The notes: generated by a model not told the origin, from the letters alone. Numbered from the stretch's first letter, positions 1 to 12,147 are shown. The stretch: DNA of 64,000 nt from Macrobrachium rosenbergii (GCF_040412425.1 NC_089753.1:43783913-43847912), one strand, 5' to 3'. Translations and numbers: made by a program.

Positions 1-33
1 AGCGACAGCAGCAACAATGCCTGTGTGTTGGTA

Positions 34-222
34 GCTATTGACACACACCCAAAACAGATTTCTATACACAATCTGTTAAAACAGATGAATGCATTTCACA
101 TGTACGACAAAACATTCCCGTTAGGGCTATCGACACACACCCAAAACAGATTTCTATACACAATCTGTTACAATGGTTGAGTGCATTTCACATGTACGAC
201 AAAACATTCCCATTAAAAATCA
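34..222. repeat. Tandem duplication, period 92 bp, two copies
   Basis: Two near-identical copies begin with the same GACACACACCC motif at 40 and 132 and both end in a shared block about the fast-mutating tail 'ACAAAACATTCCC'. They differ by a few substitutions and a small indel. No open frame spans both. They lie upstream of the gag-like frames of the first LTR element, so they may be part of its leader or of host flank. No match to the 3' LTR at 7670-8339 is visible, so I do not call them an LTR. Confidence 0.85.
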
Positions 223-639
223 ACATTACTGGTGAAATATAAGAAGAAGAGGAATCCCTGATGGTCGATGAAACAAGAAAGGGACAGTTTTAGTGAAGAC
301 ATGCAGGATACGACGTGTCTACAGTGAACTACAGTGTTGGTCGTGAAAAGAAAAGTGAAACAGTTAAAACCGAACCACAACAGAAATAAATAAGTCGTGA
401 TTGGAAAGTTAATTTAGTTATTCTCTCTGTCTATGAGTGTATGAAAATTTTTTTGATGTTCTCTTTCTTAGAAGGTATAAAACTTTTATAGTTCTCTCTA
501 AAAATTTTTTGATCTTGTTTTTGATGTTTGATAGATAGGAATCTTTAATAACATAACATTGTTTTGATGAAATATTTTTTGAGTACTGTTGTGTATTTGT
601 GTATAAATTTTTTTATGATTTTTAGAATAATGTTGTAAT
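223..639. other. AT-rich leader region without recognised gene
   Basis: No reading frame of note, no primer-binding-site motif that I could recognise, and no copy of the 3' LTR is seen here. The region is T-rich on + near 420-640 and leads into a short gag-like start at 640. It is probably the untranslated leader of the LTR element, whose 5' LTR is then deleted or lies outside the window. Confidence 0.5.
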
Positions 640-1976
640 ATGCAGGATTCATTTAACAAACTGTTGAATACTATTAGAAATAGACATTACAATTTAAGAC
701 CAACAACAGTTAGACATAGTTGAATTTCAGTGCCAAGTTCATGAATATCATTAACTCAAGAAAGTACTAACACTAATAACACAAATAGCAATAATAATAA
801 TAATACTAATAATACTAACACATTTCAATTTAGAACAATGGTGCAAGCAGTGATCATTACGCAAGCCACACGATTCTGTGGAAGAGTTGAAAGTTCAAAT
901 CCTGACAAAAATAGGCTAGAATCATATTCTGCAAACCAGTGGCTAGCTGATACAGACAGTCGCATATCTACAGGGAGAATAACAAATGAAAGAACAAAAA
1001 TTAACGAAGCCTTGCTTCTCGTTAGTTCAGAAAGCGATGATGCATATAGAACTTTGAATTCAGTTAGATTCAGCAAAATAACCACATGCACTGAATTGAA
1101 ATGCATTTGTTTATCAATCTGGGAACCAGTAAGTTCAGAGTGATGCATTATATAATATTAAAAATTCCTTACCCAGCATTATGATGGAGAATCCATAGCA
1201 AATCTTCACACAGATGTTGAAGAATTGACACACAAAGTAATAAAAGACTTGAAGAAAACAAACATCACCATAGGAAATAAGAATGATTTTGGTGATGAAG
1301 AAGATGATTTAGTTAGTTTAAGATATGTTTTGAATTATGTGTCATTTGGAACGATGTATAACGCACTCGGAGAAAAAGAAAAGAAAGCTTTCAAGAAAGT
1401 TAAAATTGATCCTAAAAGTGATAGCCTTACAGCTTTAATATCAATGACCCAAGAAATCCAGAAGAAAGAGATAGATTTTTCTAAGGAATTTGTAGGGGTA
1501 ACAGAAACACAACATGAAAGGAAAGGCAGAAATACCAATGACTCATATAAAAGAAATAAGTATAATGATAATTCCAGACAAGTAGGGAATACACGAACTT
1601 CCTTTCAAAGGAACTATGCACAAAATACTAGAAAAAAATGGAATCCAAACCAGAAAGGAAGACAGAATCAATCGAGGAATGGACCTTCCTCGATCCACCC
1701 ATAAGATATCATAATGGTCCATATTCAAACACAAATAATTCAAAACCAGAGAATAATTCAGCTCAAGAAGCTAGACCAAAAATAACGTGAAAACTGCGGG
1801 TATACCAATCATTCCACTAATGAATGCAGAAAGCCTAGAATCTGTGCAGTTTGCAAAAAGATCGGGCATTTAACTAAAAGCTGTTGGTTCAATAATAAGG
1901 AAGCCAATAGAGAGATTATGGAGATAAGTAACAGTCGCCCAAATATAAATAAATCATCCAGTCAGTGACAGTTAAC
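640..1976 (+). pseudogene. gag: gag remnant with two zinc knuckles
   Basis: Three broken stretches are visible: a short start at 640-723, an open frame at 838-1143 and another at 1225-1704 that becomes basic, Asn/Arg/Gln-rich. The 838-1143 stretch has a capsid-like composition of errantiviral Gag, with a repeated W/L-D-x-D pattern and an acidic loop. A knuckle pair follows at 1786-1884. The second knuckle has a full C-x2-C-x4-H-x4-C pattern. The first lacks its leading Cys (an Arg codon stands there at 1786-1788) and a TAA stop lies just before it. Gag would assemble particles and bind element RNA, but this copy is interrupted at least three times. Confidence 0.75.
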
Positions 1977-2109
1977 CCCTTTACAGAGAAAAGAAAGTAA
2001 ATTCCTTCAAGGTGATGAAAGAGAAAAAGGAGAAACAGTTACAATGGGAAATGAAGGTTCATCCGCATTTTCCTATTTACATAGCAAAGAAGTAATATTT
2101 TCCATGAAA

Positions 2110-2600
2110 GAGGAAAGAAATAAACAGAAAGGATCTGCCTATTGTAAAAATTCAAATAAATGGAAAGACATGTACTGTACTCATAGATTCGGGTAGTACT
2201 CTATAAATATAATTGATAAAATAACTTTTACCAGATATTTAGGCATTGCAGAAACTCAGATTCAGTGTCAAAGTAGAGTAATAAAAGGAATAGCAGGGAA
2301 ACAGATTAAAAGTCTGGGGAATAAATGAGCTTAGAAACAGATATTTTGTCACATAAATTTGTTGAAAGTTTCCTAGTTTTAGAAGACAGATTTTTCCCGG
2401 CGCAAGTATTGTTCTCATTTGATTTAATGAGGAGATGTGGAATAATATTAGATAGTAGTGAAGGAAAGATTAGCCTGAAACAGGATAATCTGAAGAGCGT
2501 ATGTTTTACGCTTGACGAAGAAAAGTTTCACCCAAATCTGATCAATTTGTCTGAGACAGTTTCGACAAGCGAGACAGACATAAAGGAAAAGCGATAAGTA
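2110..2600 (+). pseudogene. retropepsin (protease) remnant of the LTR element
   Basis: A catalytic Asp-Ser-Gly triplet is at 2186-2194, preceded by hydrophobic residues as in retropepsins. The frame is lost within a few codons and then continues in another frame through an open stretch at 2325-2597. That stretch contains a hydrophobic C-terminal lobe with FPAQVLFSFDLMRRCG followed by a beta hairpin ending in KISL, the place of the family's ILG-D-F/L motif. The protease would mature Gag-Pol; the frame break makes this copy nonfunctional. Confidence 0.7.
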
Positions 2601-2659
2601 ACCAGAACAAGCAAGATAAAATAGAAACATAAAAAAGAGGAATTCCCACAATTACAGAA

Positions 2660-3241
2660 TTGTTGAGATGTGCACATACAGATGATATAGATAATTACTC
2701 AGATATAAATAATTGTGATGACCAAAACACTGAATCTAACGAAAATCAAGGCGCCTATACCTATAACTATAATAATATAGTAATGAGTTGTGAAAGTGAA
2801 GGGAAAATACTAAATGAAGTATTGCTCTTAGATAAAATAAATAAATCAGATATAAATAGTATAATAGAAGTAACAGAAGAAACCACTGGAAATGCAGAAC
2901 TTTACTATTTTTCAGATATAGAAGAAGAAGAAATAGGTTGTGTTAGCACAGCTGATGATAATAAAATACAATTTATACTCAACAGAGCAGTAACTTTGTA
3001 TCCAAAATGTTTAACAAAAATATATTTGAGATCAAAAGAGGATGTAAAGGATAAGGATATTCTATTATTGAATGAGGAATTGCCAGATTTTGTCAGAATG
3101 GATAATTCACAAATGAATGGTGATAACTGCGAAGTTTATGTCCAAAACTATTCAGATAACAGACTAACACTATACGCAGGCATTGTCTTTTGCATAGGGA
3201 TTCCTAATAACAGTAGAAGAAAAATCATTTTTTCTCTATAA
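2660..3241 (+). pseudogene. PR-RT linker segment of pol
   Basis: An open frame of 193 residues lies between protease and reverse transcriptase. Its first half is acidic and Asn-rich. Its last ~75 residues look like the beta-rich linker found between PR and RT in Ty3/gypsy Pol, ending in LTLYAGIVFCIG. It is not a separate gene: the methionine at its start is incidental and pol upstream and downstream is in broken frames. Confidence 0.55.
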
Positions 3242-3314
3242 ATGGCCAAAACTTTTCAGATAAATCAAGAAGTAAATAAGACATATTTCCCCGAAAATAG
3301 ACAAGTTAATTCAG

Positions 3315-3910
3315 GTGTTAGAGAAAGTAAGCAATGTAATAGCTATAGAAGGAGATAAACTAGAAAGAACAAATGTTCTACAACATAGAATTTTGTTAGA
3401 TGATGGAGCCAAGCCATTTTTTATTCCTAATTACAGATTACCAATAAGCCAGAGACCCATAGTTGACAATTTGATAAAGGAAATGAAAAGAGACGGAGTA
3501 GTAATTCCTTCTAAATTTCCATATAATTCTCCAGTTACTTGTTCCAAAGAAAGATGGTAGTTGGAGACTTGTAATAGATTACAGGAAGTTAAATTCCAAC
3601 ACAATTCCAGATAGAATGCCAATGCCGGTAATTCAAGATATGTTAGCTCAATTAGGAGGGCCAAAATATTTTCATTCTTAGATTTGCTTAGTGGATATTG
3701 GCAAGTACCTCTAGAATAATAGTCTAGATGAAGAATCGAAACAATTCACAGCCTTCAGCACACACAAAGGACATTTACAGCTTCAAGTAATGCCATTTGG
3801 ACTCACATCAGCCCCATTAACATTTGTCAGATTAATGTTACAAATTCTAGGAGATATAGAAAATGTTGCAGCATACTTAGACAATGTTATAATTTTAGCA
3901 AAGACTTAGA
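3315..3910 (+). pseudogene. pol: reverse transcriptase remnant
   Basis: RT fingers are seen in the open stretch 3315-3560, with the HRI...D and NYRLP blocks. After a frameshift near 3550 the palm continues with VIDYRKLN, then FLDLLSGYWQVPLE followed by two stops near 3719, then FGLTSAP. The catalytic YxDD box at 3874-3885 reads Y-L-D-N, so its second Asp is absent. A stop follows at about 3907. The enzyme would copy element RNA to DNA; three or more breaks plus the altered active site mean it is dead. Confidence 0.88.
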
Positions 3911-3995
3911 AAGTCACCTCAGAACTTCAGAAATGGTCCTAGAGAGATTAAGAATTGCAGGACTAAAAATAAAATGAAAGGAATGTCAGTTCCTG

Positions 3996-4727
3996 ATGAA
4001 ATCCTTTGAATACTTGGGTCATGTAATTAGTGAAGATGGACTGCGCATGCAGGCAAGTAAAATAAAGGGAATAATTGATTACCCAGCTCCCACTAATTTG
4101 AAAGCATTAAGAAGGTTCCTAGGTATGGTAGGTTATTATAGACCTTTTATAAAGGGTTTCGCTACTATAGCCAAACCTTTGACAGAACTAACCAAGAAGG
4201 ATGCTAATTATGAATGGAAGGATGAACAAGAAACAGCCTTTCAAACACTAAAGAGCAAAATGACCAGGAACCCTGTTTTAGTCTATCCAGATTTTTCCAA
4301 AGACTTTTACTTAGCTTGTGATGCCTCAAGTACAGGGCTAGGAGCTGTATCGTTACAAAAGGCCAAAACTAGAATGAGGGCAGTATATAATGCTAGTAGA
4401 ATTTTAAACCCAGCAGAAAGAAACTATAGTACCACAGAAAGAGAGTGTTTAGCTTTATATTGGGGTTTAAAGAAATTTAGATACATACTTTTAGGACTTA
4501 TGGTTAATGTGCTTACTGATCACAAACCCATTTGTGACTTATTTAAAAAGAGAGCCTTTACCAACAACACGAAGTTCAATAGATGGTTCATTAGTGTATT
4601 AGAATTTGCTCCGGAATTCAGATATATTCCAGGAAATTTAACACCTTGGCAGATGCATTATCCAGATCTCAAGAAGAAACAGAAAAATGTATTAACACTA
4701 ATACCTTTTGTTTTCATTGTCAAGTAG
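3996..4727 (+). pseudogene. pol: RT connection / RNase H domain of pol
   Basis: This 243-codon open frame starts in the RT thumb (FEYLGHVISEDG) and runs through the RFLGMVGYYRPFI block typical of Ty3/gypsy elements. RNase H motifs follow in order: CDASSTGLGAV, then TTERECLALYWGLKKFRYIL, then LTDHKPI. The last expected motif near the C-terminus is garbled after IPGN, suggesting a frameshift near 4650. RNase H removes the RNA strand during reverse transcription. The frame is long but is only part of a broken pol. Confidence 0.9.
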
Positions 4728-4876
4728 TAAATTTAGATCTAGGAAAAGTAAAAATACAACAAGAGAAAGATGCAGAAATCAGACAAATTGTAGGTACAGA
4801 TGAATAAAACTGATTTTCAAGATGAATTATATAAAACCTGATTTTCGTTTTAATAAATGGATTGACTTTGTATAAA

Positions 4877-4960
4877 CCGGCTGCCCTGCCTGACATCGAT
4901 TAGACCCCGGTACCGAACAGAGAAGAAATGGTTTTTCTCGAGGAGAACTGGGCGGGTAGT
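4877..4960. repeat. SINE-like fragment inside pol
   Basis: This ~85 bp piece matches, by eye, the block at about 50905-51010 inside the SINE at 50797-51270. Shared words include CGGCTGCCCTGCCTGACATC and the later GAGGAGAACTGGGCG. The middle differs by an internal deletion. It sits exactly between the RNase H and integrase parts of the first LTR element, interrupting pol. Confidence 0.75.
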
Positions 4961-5009
4961 CCCAAAAACACTAATCAGGAGGTTTTAGAACTACCACCAA
5001 AAAAACACT

Positions 5010-6024
5010 ATATAAGTTTTAGGACATCCAGGAATTAAAAAGACAATCAGAACCATAACCAGAAATTATTTTTGGCCAAATTGTAGTGAAGATGCCAAAA
5101 ACTTTGTACAAAACTGAATAGTTTGTAATCAACAGAAAGGTAACGTAAATCTTGAAGCTCCACTTGAAAAATATCCATCAGAATTAAATCCATTTTCAAG
5201 TAGTAGCTATGGACTTTTTAGGTCCATTTCCAAGGACTATTAGAGGAAATAAACAAATATTAGTCGTCTTAGACTATGTAACTAGATATGTAGAAATCGT
5301 ACAAGTAAGAAACAGAGATGCAGCTATAATTGCAGAAGCTCTTAAATCTAGAATCATCACAAGGCATTCATGTCCACAAGTTCTTTCTGATAATGCTGCC
5401 GAATTTACTAGTGATCTTTTAAAGAAAATATGTGAATTTTATGAAATAAATAAGTGTCAAATAACCGCTTATAAACCAAGTTCTAATGGAGCAGTAGAAC
5501 GAACTAATTGTAAAATAAAGGATATCCTGAAAACTTTAGTGAACCCACGGACAGAAGATTGGGACTTAGCACTAGAAGACGTACAGTTCACATTGAATAA
5601 TACTGTAAATGAGACAACAGGAGAATCTCCACATTATTTCGTATATGGTTATCAGAAAAGAATGCCTAACACATTATTAGATGATGCAACACCACCCAGA
5701 TATAACTATGATGACTATGTTGCATGGAAGACCAGACGTACTTACGAGACAATCATGAAAACAAGGGCAAAATTAAAAGGGGTTCATAACACTCGTGTCA
5801 AATATTATAATAAAAGTACCATTAAACCAGACATTACAGTAGGTACTCAGATTCATGTACAAAATCATGTTCAAGAAGGTCCAAATGTAAAGGTTTCTGG
5901 ACCATATAGAGTTGTAGAAGTGTTAAAATTAAATAAATATAGAGTAATTAATGAAGGTGATCTAAAGGAAAAAGTAGTTCACTGGAATCATAAAAGTAGT
6001 AAAAACAGATCCATGGTCCAGTAA
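5010..6024 (+). pseudogene. pol: integrase with intact catalytic core and GPY/F module
   Basis: The zinc-binding N-domain lies at about 5010-5150, with GHPG-IKKT and YFWPN motifs, but a TGA stop stands next to the IVC pair, where a Cys is expected. A continuous 271-codon frame follows at 5209-6024. It carries the full DDE set: Asp in MDFLGPF, Asp in LSDNAAEFTS, and Glu in NGAVERTN. A GPY/F-type module (VSGPYRVVEV) is near its end. Integrase would insert the cDNA copy. This is the best preserved part of the element. Confidence 0.88.
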
Positions 6025-6108
6025 AGTTATAGATAACATAAGACATGAAAATGCTGTAGATAATGTTGTAAACAGAATATATAATCTACAGAAATATGTG
6101 TGTATATG

Positions 6109-6110
6109 TC

Positions 6111-6152
<42 letters not shown>

Positions 6153-6172
6153 TATATATATATATATATGTA
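6109..6172. repeat. (AT)n microsatellite between pol and env
   Basis: Alternating AT with a short interruption. It occupies the pol-env junction where the splice signals and leader of env would normally lie. Confidence 0.9.
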
Positions 6173-6285
6173 TGTATATATTGATGTTGGACTGAAAATA
6201 AATATATATATATAATGTATGTAGTGAAACCTCTATATAAAGAAAGAATAGACAAGCTGGAAAATGGGCAGCAGCAAGAGGCACA

Positions 6286-7398
6286 GTGATAAATAAAGTG
6301 TTTACCTCACACAATCAAAATGCAGAACAAATAGAAAAACTGAAAATTTTTATAAATCAAGTCAATCAGAATGTAACAAAAGAACTCAATAAGTTGGAAA
6401 ACATACATTTTTTTAATACATTTGCTCTAGAAAGTGAAGTGATATTACAGGAACATAAAAACACATGAAATGTCATTTTGCTTGCTTATAAAGGTATTTT
6501 GAGCCCAACATTAATCACTCCTAAAGAATTAGAAGACATTATTAAGTTTTGCGTCATGGAAAAACACTTTCAGCCACTTGTGGAAGATGTATTCACGTAC
6601 TACAATTTAATAAGTGCCCAAGTGCTTTATGATAAAATGATTTTAGTTGTACCTTTCAATACTAGGATTACAAACACATTAATCACTGTGTACCTATTTC
6701 CTGTGTTAATTAATAAACAAATAATCATTCAAAAGGGAACAATCAGGCATTTTGCATTAGAAGAACACGCTCTACTATTGTCATTCTTCACTGGTAAACA
6801 ATTTAATGAGTGTATTCTGTTAAAAGAACAGGAATATATATGTAATTTTGATAACCTGTACAAGAATACTAATGCTTATCCCTGTATGCAAGAGATTGTG
6901 TTAAACCAAAACCAAGAAAAGGATGTATGTACCACAAACGATGATAAACCTTTTGAAGCACTGATAATTGATCAAGAAATTTTTGTATTTTTACTAAATA
7001 CTGTTGTAGGTAAAATTAAATGTCACAAGATTAGTACAGAAATAAAGTTTAAAAATGTTAAATCTTTTACAACATCATGTCAGTTAGTTATAGCAAACCA
7101 ATTATATTATGAACCCCATCTTTCCACAGCATATAAATTCAACAAACATGTGCCATATAACAATTACTCATATAAAATAAATGAATTTAAGTTGTCTCGG
7201 TTAAAATTAAAGAAACTTGAAAATTTGAACTATGTTGATGAATATTTCTACTATAAAGAAACTGTCTCCCCGATTTTATCATTAGTAAATCTGGTGGTAA
7301 TAGTAATAACTGTTATTTTGTTTTTCATAATAGTGAGAAATCTTATTATCAGAAAAATACAAAGGCTATTGACAGAACTCAATAATAGCAATAATTGA
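6286..7398 (+). pseudogene. env: errantivirus-like env (baculovirus-F-type) remnant
   Basis: Two adjacent in-phase stretches, 6286-6468 and 6478-7398, are separated by one stop. The first is a helical, amphipathic segment. The second has 306 codons with scattered Cys, a heptad-like segment before the membrane (LSRLKLKKLENLNYVDEYF) and a membrane span at about residues 266-286 of that frame, followed by a short basic tail. This layout matches Env of errantiviruses, which is related to baculovirus F fusion proteins. No signal peptide or furin-type site is visible at the N-terminus, so the 5' part is missing or mutated. The product is inferred to be nonfunctional. Confidence 0.75.
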
Positions 7399-7669
7399 CA
7401 ATTGATGTTAACATTATTCGTTACATGATAATAATTTCATATGTTTATTGTTCTAAATGTTCATTTAATATACTTATGAATTAATATAGTTATGATTTGA
7501 TATATTTGATATTTTAATATTATTATTTTTTAAGAATGTTTTAATTACTTATGTCTTTCCTCCACAATTGGAGAAACAATTTTTATTATATCCATTATTA
7601 CATTTTATTGCCAATTTAATTATTATTATTGTATCCATTTAATTATGTTTAATTAAACATTGGAGACAA
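7399..7669 (+). other. AT-rich 3' untranslated part of the LTR element
   Basis: Between the env stop and the LTR there is only T/A-rich DNA. Its right edge is the GACAATGTT word that also precedes the related LTR at 54963. Confidence 0.6.
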
Positions 7670-8339
7670 TGTTTGGTAGGTGACTGAATGATGTAATGAT
7701 AGCTAGGAGAATATTAGTTAGGAATAGCGTAAATATAAAAGAGAGAAAAAGAAACGAGAAAGAACATTAATAGACAAATGATAGACAGAGAAAGAGAGAG
7801 AGAGTAACGACAGTTCCTGTGTCGTGATTACGTAGCCAAAACATTGGGATGGGAGTAATCTAAACGAAACCATTAAAAGCTGCCTACCCATCTCACCTGT
7901 GAGCTGACCTTTCAACTTTTGCTGGAACCTGAAGACTTCCGGTGGCGTTATTAGTCCCACCCACGAAGGAGGGAATTAAGTCATTTAATCACAGCCAAAG
8001 GGATGTTAGATAATATCCAACCACTAAAGGACAACTACAAGGCGGAACGGAAGCAATGGTCCGCCTACTGTGGGATGGACATTTTCCTTTGAAGAACCTT
8101 CAAAAAGAAAGATAGAAGAGGGAAAAGCAGATAGAAGAGAGATAGAGAAGCAAAGAGCCTTAGAGGAGTGAGGTCAAGAGCCTCACCAGGTGTGAGTTGA
8201 GATACAAGAAAGAAAGGCTCATACTTTGATTCACTTAACTTGTATAGGCCTAAATACTGTATATTTTATAAGTGTGTTTATGAAGTAAGAAAAACTGCAC
8301 GGTGTCTTCCTAAGCCTCTTGGGACTCAAACAACTAACA
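7670..8339 (+). repeat. 3' LTR of errantivirus-like element 1
   Basis: It begins TGTTTGGTAGGTGACTGA and ends near ACTAACA, giving TG...CA ends. The start matches the start of the LTR at 54963 (-) and resembles that at 11652 (-). The late block with GCCTCACC...GAGATACAAGAAAG and the end block CTTCCTAAGCCTC also match the LTR at 54068-54963. A GA-rich tract near 7740-7805 recurs in all three. Boundaries are by eye, roughly 670 bp. Confidence 0.7.
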
Positions 8340-8901
8340 ACACAGTTAGAAACGATAAAGCAACTATAAAAGAAAGAAAGAAAAGGACATCATACCATTT
8401 GGTGGAAACATCATGACATTTAAGTGTTTTCTTGAGTAGATTAATTCTGTAAATAGAATTGTTACTAAGACTTTTATATAGAATAATTTGAGTCCCTATT
8501 CTGTGTTGTAGAACTGAATATCTTATAAGGTCATCAGTGTCAATTTTAGGGTAACTTGATCTCATCATTTAGGTCAAATAGAAAATATTCAGTAAATTAT
8601 TAGTTTTATATGAAAGTTTAAGGTTTAATTTCATTATGTGGAAGATTGTAAATTTTTCCTTGTTGCATAGATGTGAGTTCAAAATAATATCCTGTGAAGC
8701 CGTATTTTAAGAGATGAAATCGTTCTTTGTGAATTTTGTTAGAGCCCACTTTATGTTTGACGCTGTAAATTCATATAAACTAAAATAAGATACAGATAGT
8801 GTTAGAGAATATTTTAACTTGTAATGATTTTCTGCAGAATATTAACGTGAAGGCCGATAGGTCTATTAACATCCAAAATTTATATATAGGCTACACACAT
8901 G

Positions 8902-9178
<277 letters not shown>

Positions 9179-10337
9179 TGCTGACGCGATTCCCACAGTT
9201 AGTATCTGTGAAGCTTGTGTCTATCAGCCTTGCTTTAAACTATCCGACGTATTTTCAAGTGCTGTATTATCATGCTGAATATCCAAAAATGTCATCCTTA
9301 CATAACAGGTTTTCGTAAAAAAAAAGTTAAGAATATGAGTATTACACTAATCACAATTAACTTCAATATCGATACGAGTAGTAACGGTCATCTCCAATGT
9401 AAGCCTAGTTAGCTCAAACCTATGTAAAAATGTTGAACAGTTGTCAAATTATAAACTTCTTTTATGGAATCAAACTTGTCAACGATTTAAAGATTTCGGT
9501 CATAAGAGGGTCTGAATCAGCATCGAGACTGGGGGTAAGCTTTGTGTATCATGAAAAGCAAAATCGCTCTAATATCCTACTTTGCATGATAAGGCTCCTG
9601 GAAAATAAAACGGTTTTGAGAACACGAACGGCAAAAGACGCATCTGTTTCACAACAGATTGCTGAGATGATAACCCACCCACATTTTTACGGTTATTTTA
9701 AGCGAAAGTTCAAGGTTGAAAAACTGCAGTTGGTAACAGTGCGAGCCTGAGTCTGTTTTAGGCCATTGACAAGTTGCTCTAACTGACAAGGTTACTTAAT
9801 CTTGAATAATTTGTGAAGTTGAAACGTGCTTCTCACGCATAAGACACAAGGTACATAAATGTATATTACCCCTCATATTATGAAACTATTTGGCTTATTC
9901 ATTGAAATAAAAAATGCATGGTCTTTTTTTTTGCAATGTTACCAGCACTAACTCACAGATTTGTTCACGGTGTCTCATTAAGCCAGTATTATCTTAAAAA
10001 GACGTCAAGAATTATGGGCTTATGTTAACATATCGATGCATTTGAATTCAGGAGAAGGAAGCGCATTAGTCCTGGGTCAGACAGTCAGATATTTGGTTTC
10101 AGGGCGCTGTCTGACCTTGGCTGCTAAAGCTGGCGGGTAGCTTGCACCATGTAAACAAAGCAGTTTTTTTCCTTATTCTTGTCTGGTATATGTGTGCACT
10201 TGTGTTTATTCATCGAAGCTGATACTGGGTTTTTGTAAGACTGTTGCTTTTCAGGATACAAATGTTTTTTCAGGTTACAAATGTTTTTAAGCATAGCCTA
10301 TCAGGTATCAGATAAATTACTCTCTCACACAGACGAA

Positions 10338-10474
<137 letters not shown>

Positions 10475-10534
10475 ATGAATGCTAGGGGGAACGAGATCAC
10501 CCAAGGCCATATCTGTTTCTTTCATACCGCCTGC

Positions 10535-10649
10535 TCCTTCGGGTCAGCCTAATGAGAGCTGATAGTCAGCTCAGTGGTCTGGTTGAACTGTTTTAATAAT
10601 AATAATAACATACCGCCTGCTCACCGGTACCACACCATTCACGCTATGG
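10535..10649 (+). repeat. SINE tail plus start of a satellite monomer
   Basis: The segment has CCTTCGGGTCAGCC and CAGCTCAGTGGTCTGGTT words, like the 3' part of the SINE at 25474-25756. It is followed by an (AAT)-rich spacer and the first ~35 bp of the satellite monomer (ACCGCCTGCTCACCGGTACC). The monomer breaks off where the minus-strand LTR begins at 10650. Confidence 0.7.
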
Positions 10650-11533
10650 TGTTATAAAGGGGATCTTTGTCCTCTTTCTGTTCTGTTGTATGATTTTAGT
10701 CTCTCACTTCTTACCTTGGTTTCTTCTCGATGTGTCCATCAGCATCGCTTCACTGATGATGTGCTATCTTCTTTATATTAATTAATTTAAGCAGTGATAT
10801 CTCTCAGAAAGGCGTATAGAGACGAGATCAGTAATTTCTTCACTTTAATTAGTACTTAGTACTATAAGGATCACTTCAAAATTACCAAGTTACAATGATA
10901 GAAAACGAAATCACTCTTCTGCTAATAACTTGACTCAGTCTATATGGGGAACACTGAAGCGAGGGGAGACGTACTCTCCCTTGAAGGACACAGTTCTGAT
11001 CTGTTTCTCCCTGGAGTTCTCCAGCCTGTTGAACCCCTATAATTCTTGTTATCTGCAATCTCCACCTCCTTCTAGCCTCATTGGAAGGATTTATCAGCAA
11101 GGGCTCCCCTTCAAGTAGCTGATTGGAAGGACTGTAGTGGGTGTGATTCAAATCTCTCCTTAGAGGACTTGTTTGGAGGTGATCTTAGGAGGTTGTGTGA
11201 AAGACCCCTCCCTAGTATGTTTGACTGGAGGTTGTAGAAGTACATCACTTTGTTCAGCCCCCAATTTCCTGGAATTTCCATGAAAACGCCTCCTGAGAAG
11301 GCAGGGTTATAGAACCAGCTGCTGTAAGCATTTAGGCTGTGCTGACTCATGAATTGGTTAGCTTAATCGTGAGGCCATTATTTCTCACTTTTACAACTGT
11401 TTTTATGGCTTCAACACGATATACTGCTTATGGTTCATGCAAACATCCTGCCTCGATCAGCGTATTGGAATCATGATAACAACAACAGCTTTTGGGCGTT
11501 ATCACTGTGTTCTTTGCCTCTCTTTTTATTCTT

Positions 11534-11594
<61 letters not shown>

Positions 11595-11652
11595 CTATCT
11601 AATTTCCCTATCTATTCTACACCACAACATCACTCGGTCACGCTACCTTACA
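10650..11652 (-). repeat. LTR of errantivirus-like element 2
   Basis: On - it starts TGTAAGGTAGCGTGACCGAG, close to the LTR start of element 1, then enters a GA-rich tract (the TC tract at 11537-11590 on +), and ends near TATAACA at 10650. The internal sequence is more diverged than between the other two LTRs. Open frames inside it on both strands (for example 11111-11350) show no family resemblance. Confidence 0.55.
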
Positions 11653-12009
11653 CTGACCTCAGTGTGACGAAAAGAATGCAGTTCAATGGGTGATTGCAAA
11701 ATCACACAAATAAAATAAAGTATTTATATTATTACCCATCAAGTAATTTCTCAAAAAAAATATTTAAAATGCACAAACTGTGTCAATGTACTGATGCAAA
11801 AAAATCAATTAAGAATATATGGTAGAAAATTCACATATTATATCATGAATCAAAAGAGATACATATATACATATACATATATAATGAATTACCATACTGT
11901 AAAAATGGTTAACTGTTTTAACACATAATGCAAATAATAATATACAAAGAATTCAGCAGTAAATTATGTGTATCAGACCATTTTACTCTCCATTGGCCCT
12001 TTTTATTTC

Positions 12010-12147
12010 TGTTATAATCCTCTCAATATTTGAAATTACTACGTTTGACGAAAATTGCAAACACTATTATTACAATTATGATTATGACCAAATTGAATAG
12101 AGACAGTATTAGTGAAATATTTTCTTTGTAACAGAAAAATTCATCTA
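12010..12147 (-). pseudogene. env: env C-terminal remnant
   Basis: Translation on - gives a VDEFFCYKEN segment followed by a long hydrophobic stretch (LSLFNLVIIIIVIIVFAIFV) and a basic tail, then a stop. It aligns without gaps to the end of the env-like frame at 6478-7398 and to the remnant at 54964. Only the membrane anchor and a few residues before it remain. Confidence 0.75.

Larger units (their letters stand above)
640..8339 (+). mobile_element. Errantivirus-like LTR retrotransposon (Metaviridae), decayed
   Basis: In order on + there are gag-like frames with CCHC zinc knuckles, a retropepsin DSG motif, a PR-RT linker, reverse transcriptase, RNase H, integrase with GPY/F module, an env-like frame with a C-terminal membrane segment, and a 3' LTR. 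This order defines a Ty3/gypsy-class element with env. Frameshifts and stops break gag, PR, RT, the integrase zinc domain and env, so it cannot be an active copy. An (AT)n tract lies between pol and env and a SINE-like fragment lies between RNase H and integrase. No 5' LTR was found. Two related env-LTR remnants on the other strand (10650-12147 and 54068-55700) support one element family. Confidence 0.9.
10650..12147 (-). mobile_element. Errantivirus-like element 2: LTR plus env C-terminus only
   Basis: Read on -, the segment starts with the env C-terminus (12147 to about 12010), continues through a 3' untranslated stretch to 11653, and then into an LTR at 11652-10650 with TG...CA ends. All of gag, pol and most of env are gone. 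It interrupts a satellite monomer at 10649 and abuts a second copy of the flank (12148-12330), which copies 10310-10540. Confidence 0.65.

Noticed and set aside
34..222. 5' LTR of element 1
   Set aside because: No similarity to the 3' LTR at 7670-8339 is visible, and the two copies are in direct tandem.
825..1148. Minus-strand frame opposite the gag-like frame
   Set aside because: It is the shadow of the + strand gag-like frame, with no domain of its own.
9430..9750. 106-codon frame in duplication copy A
   Set aside because: The matching part of copy B is interrupted by a stop, and no domain is visible.
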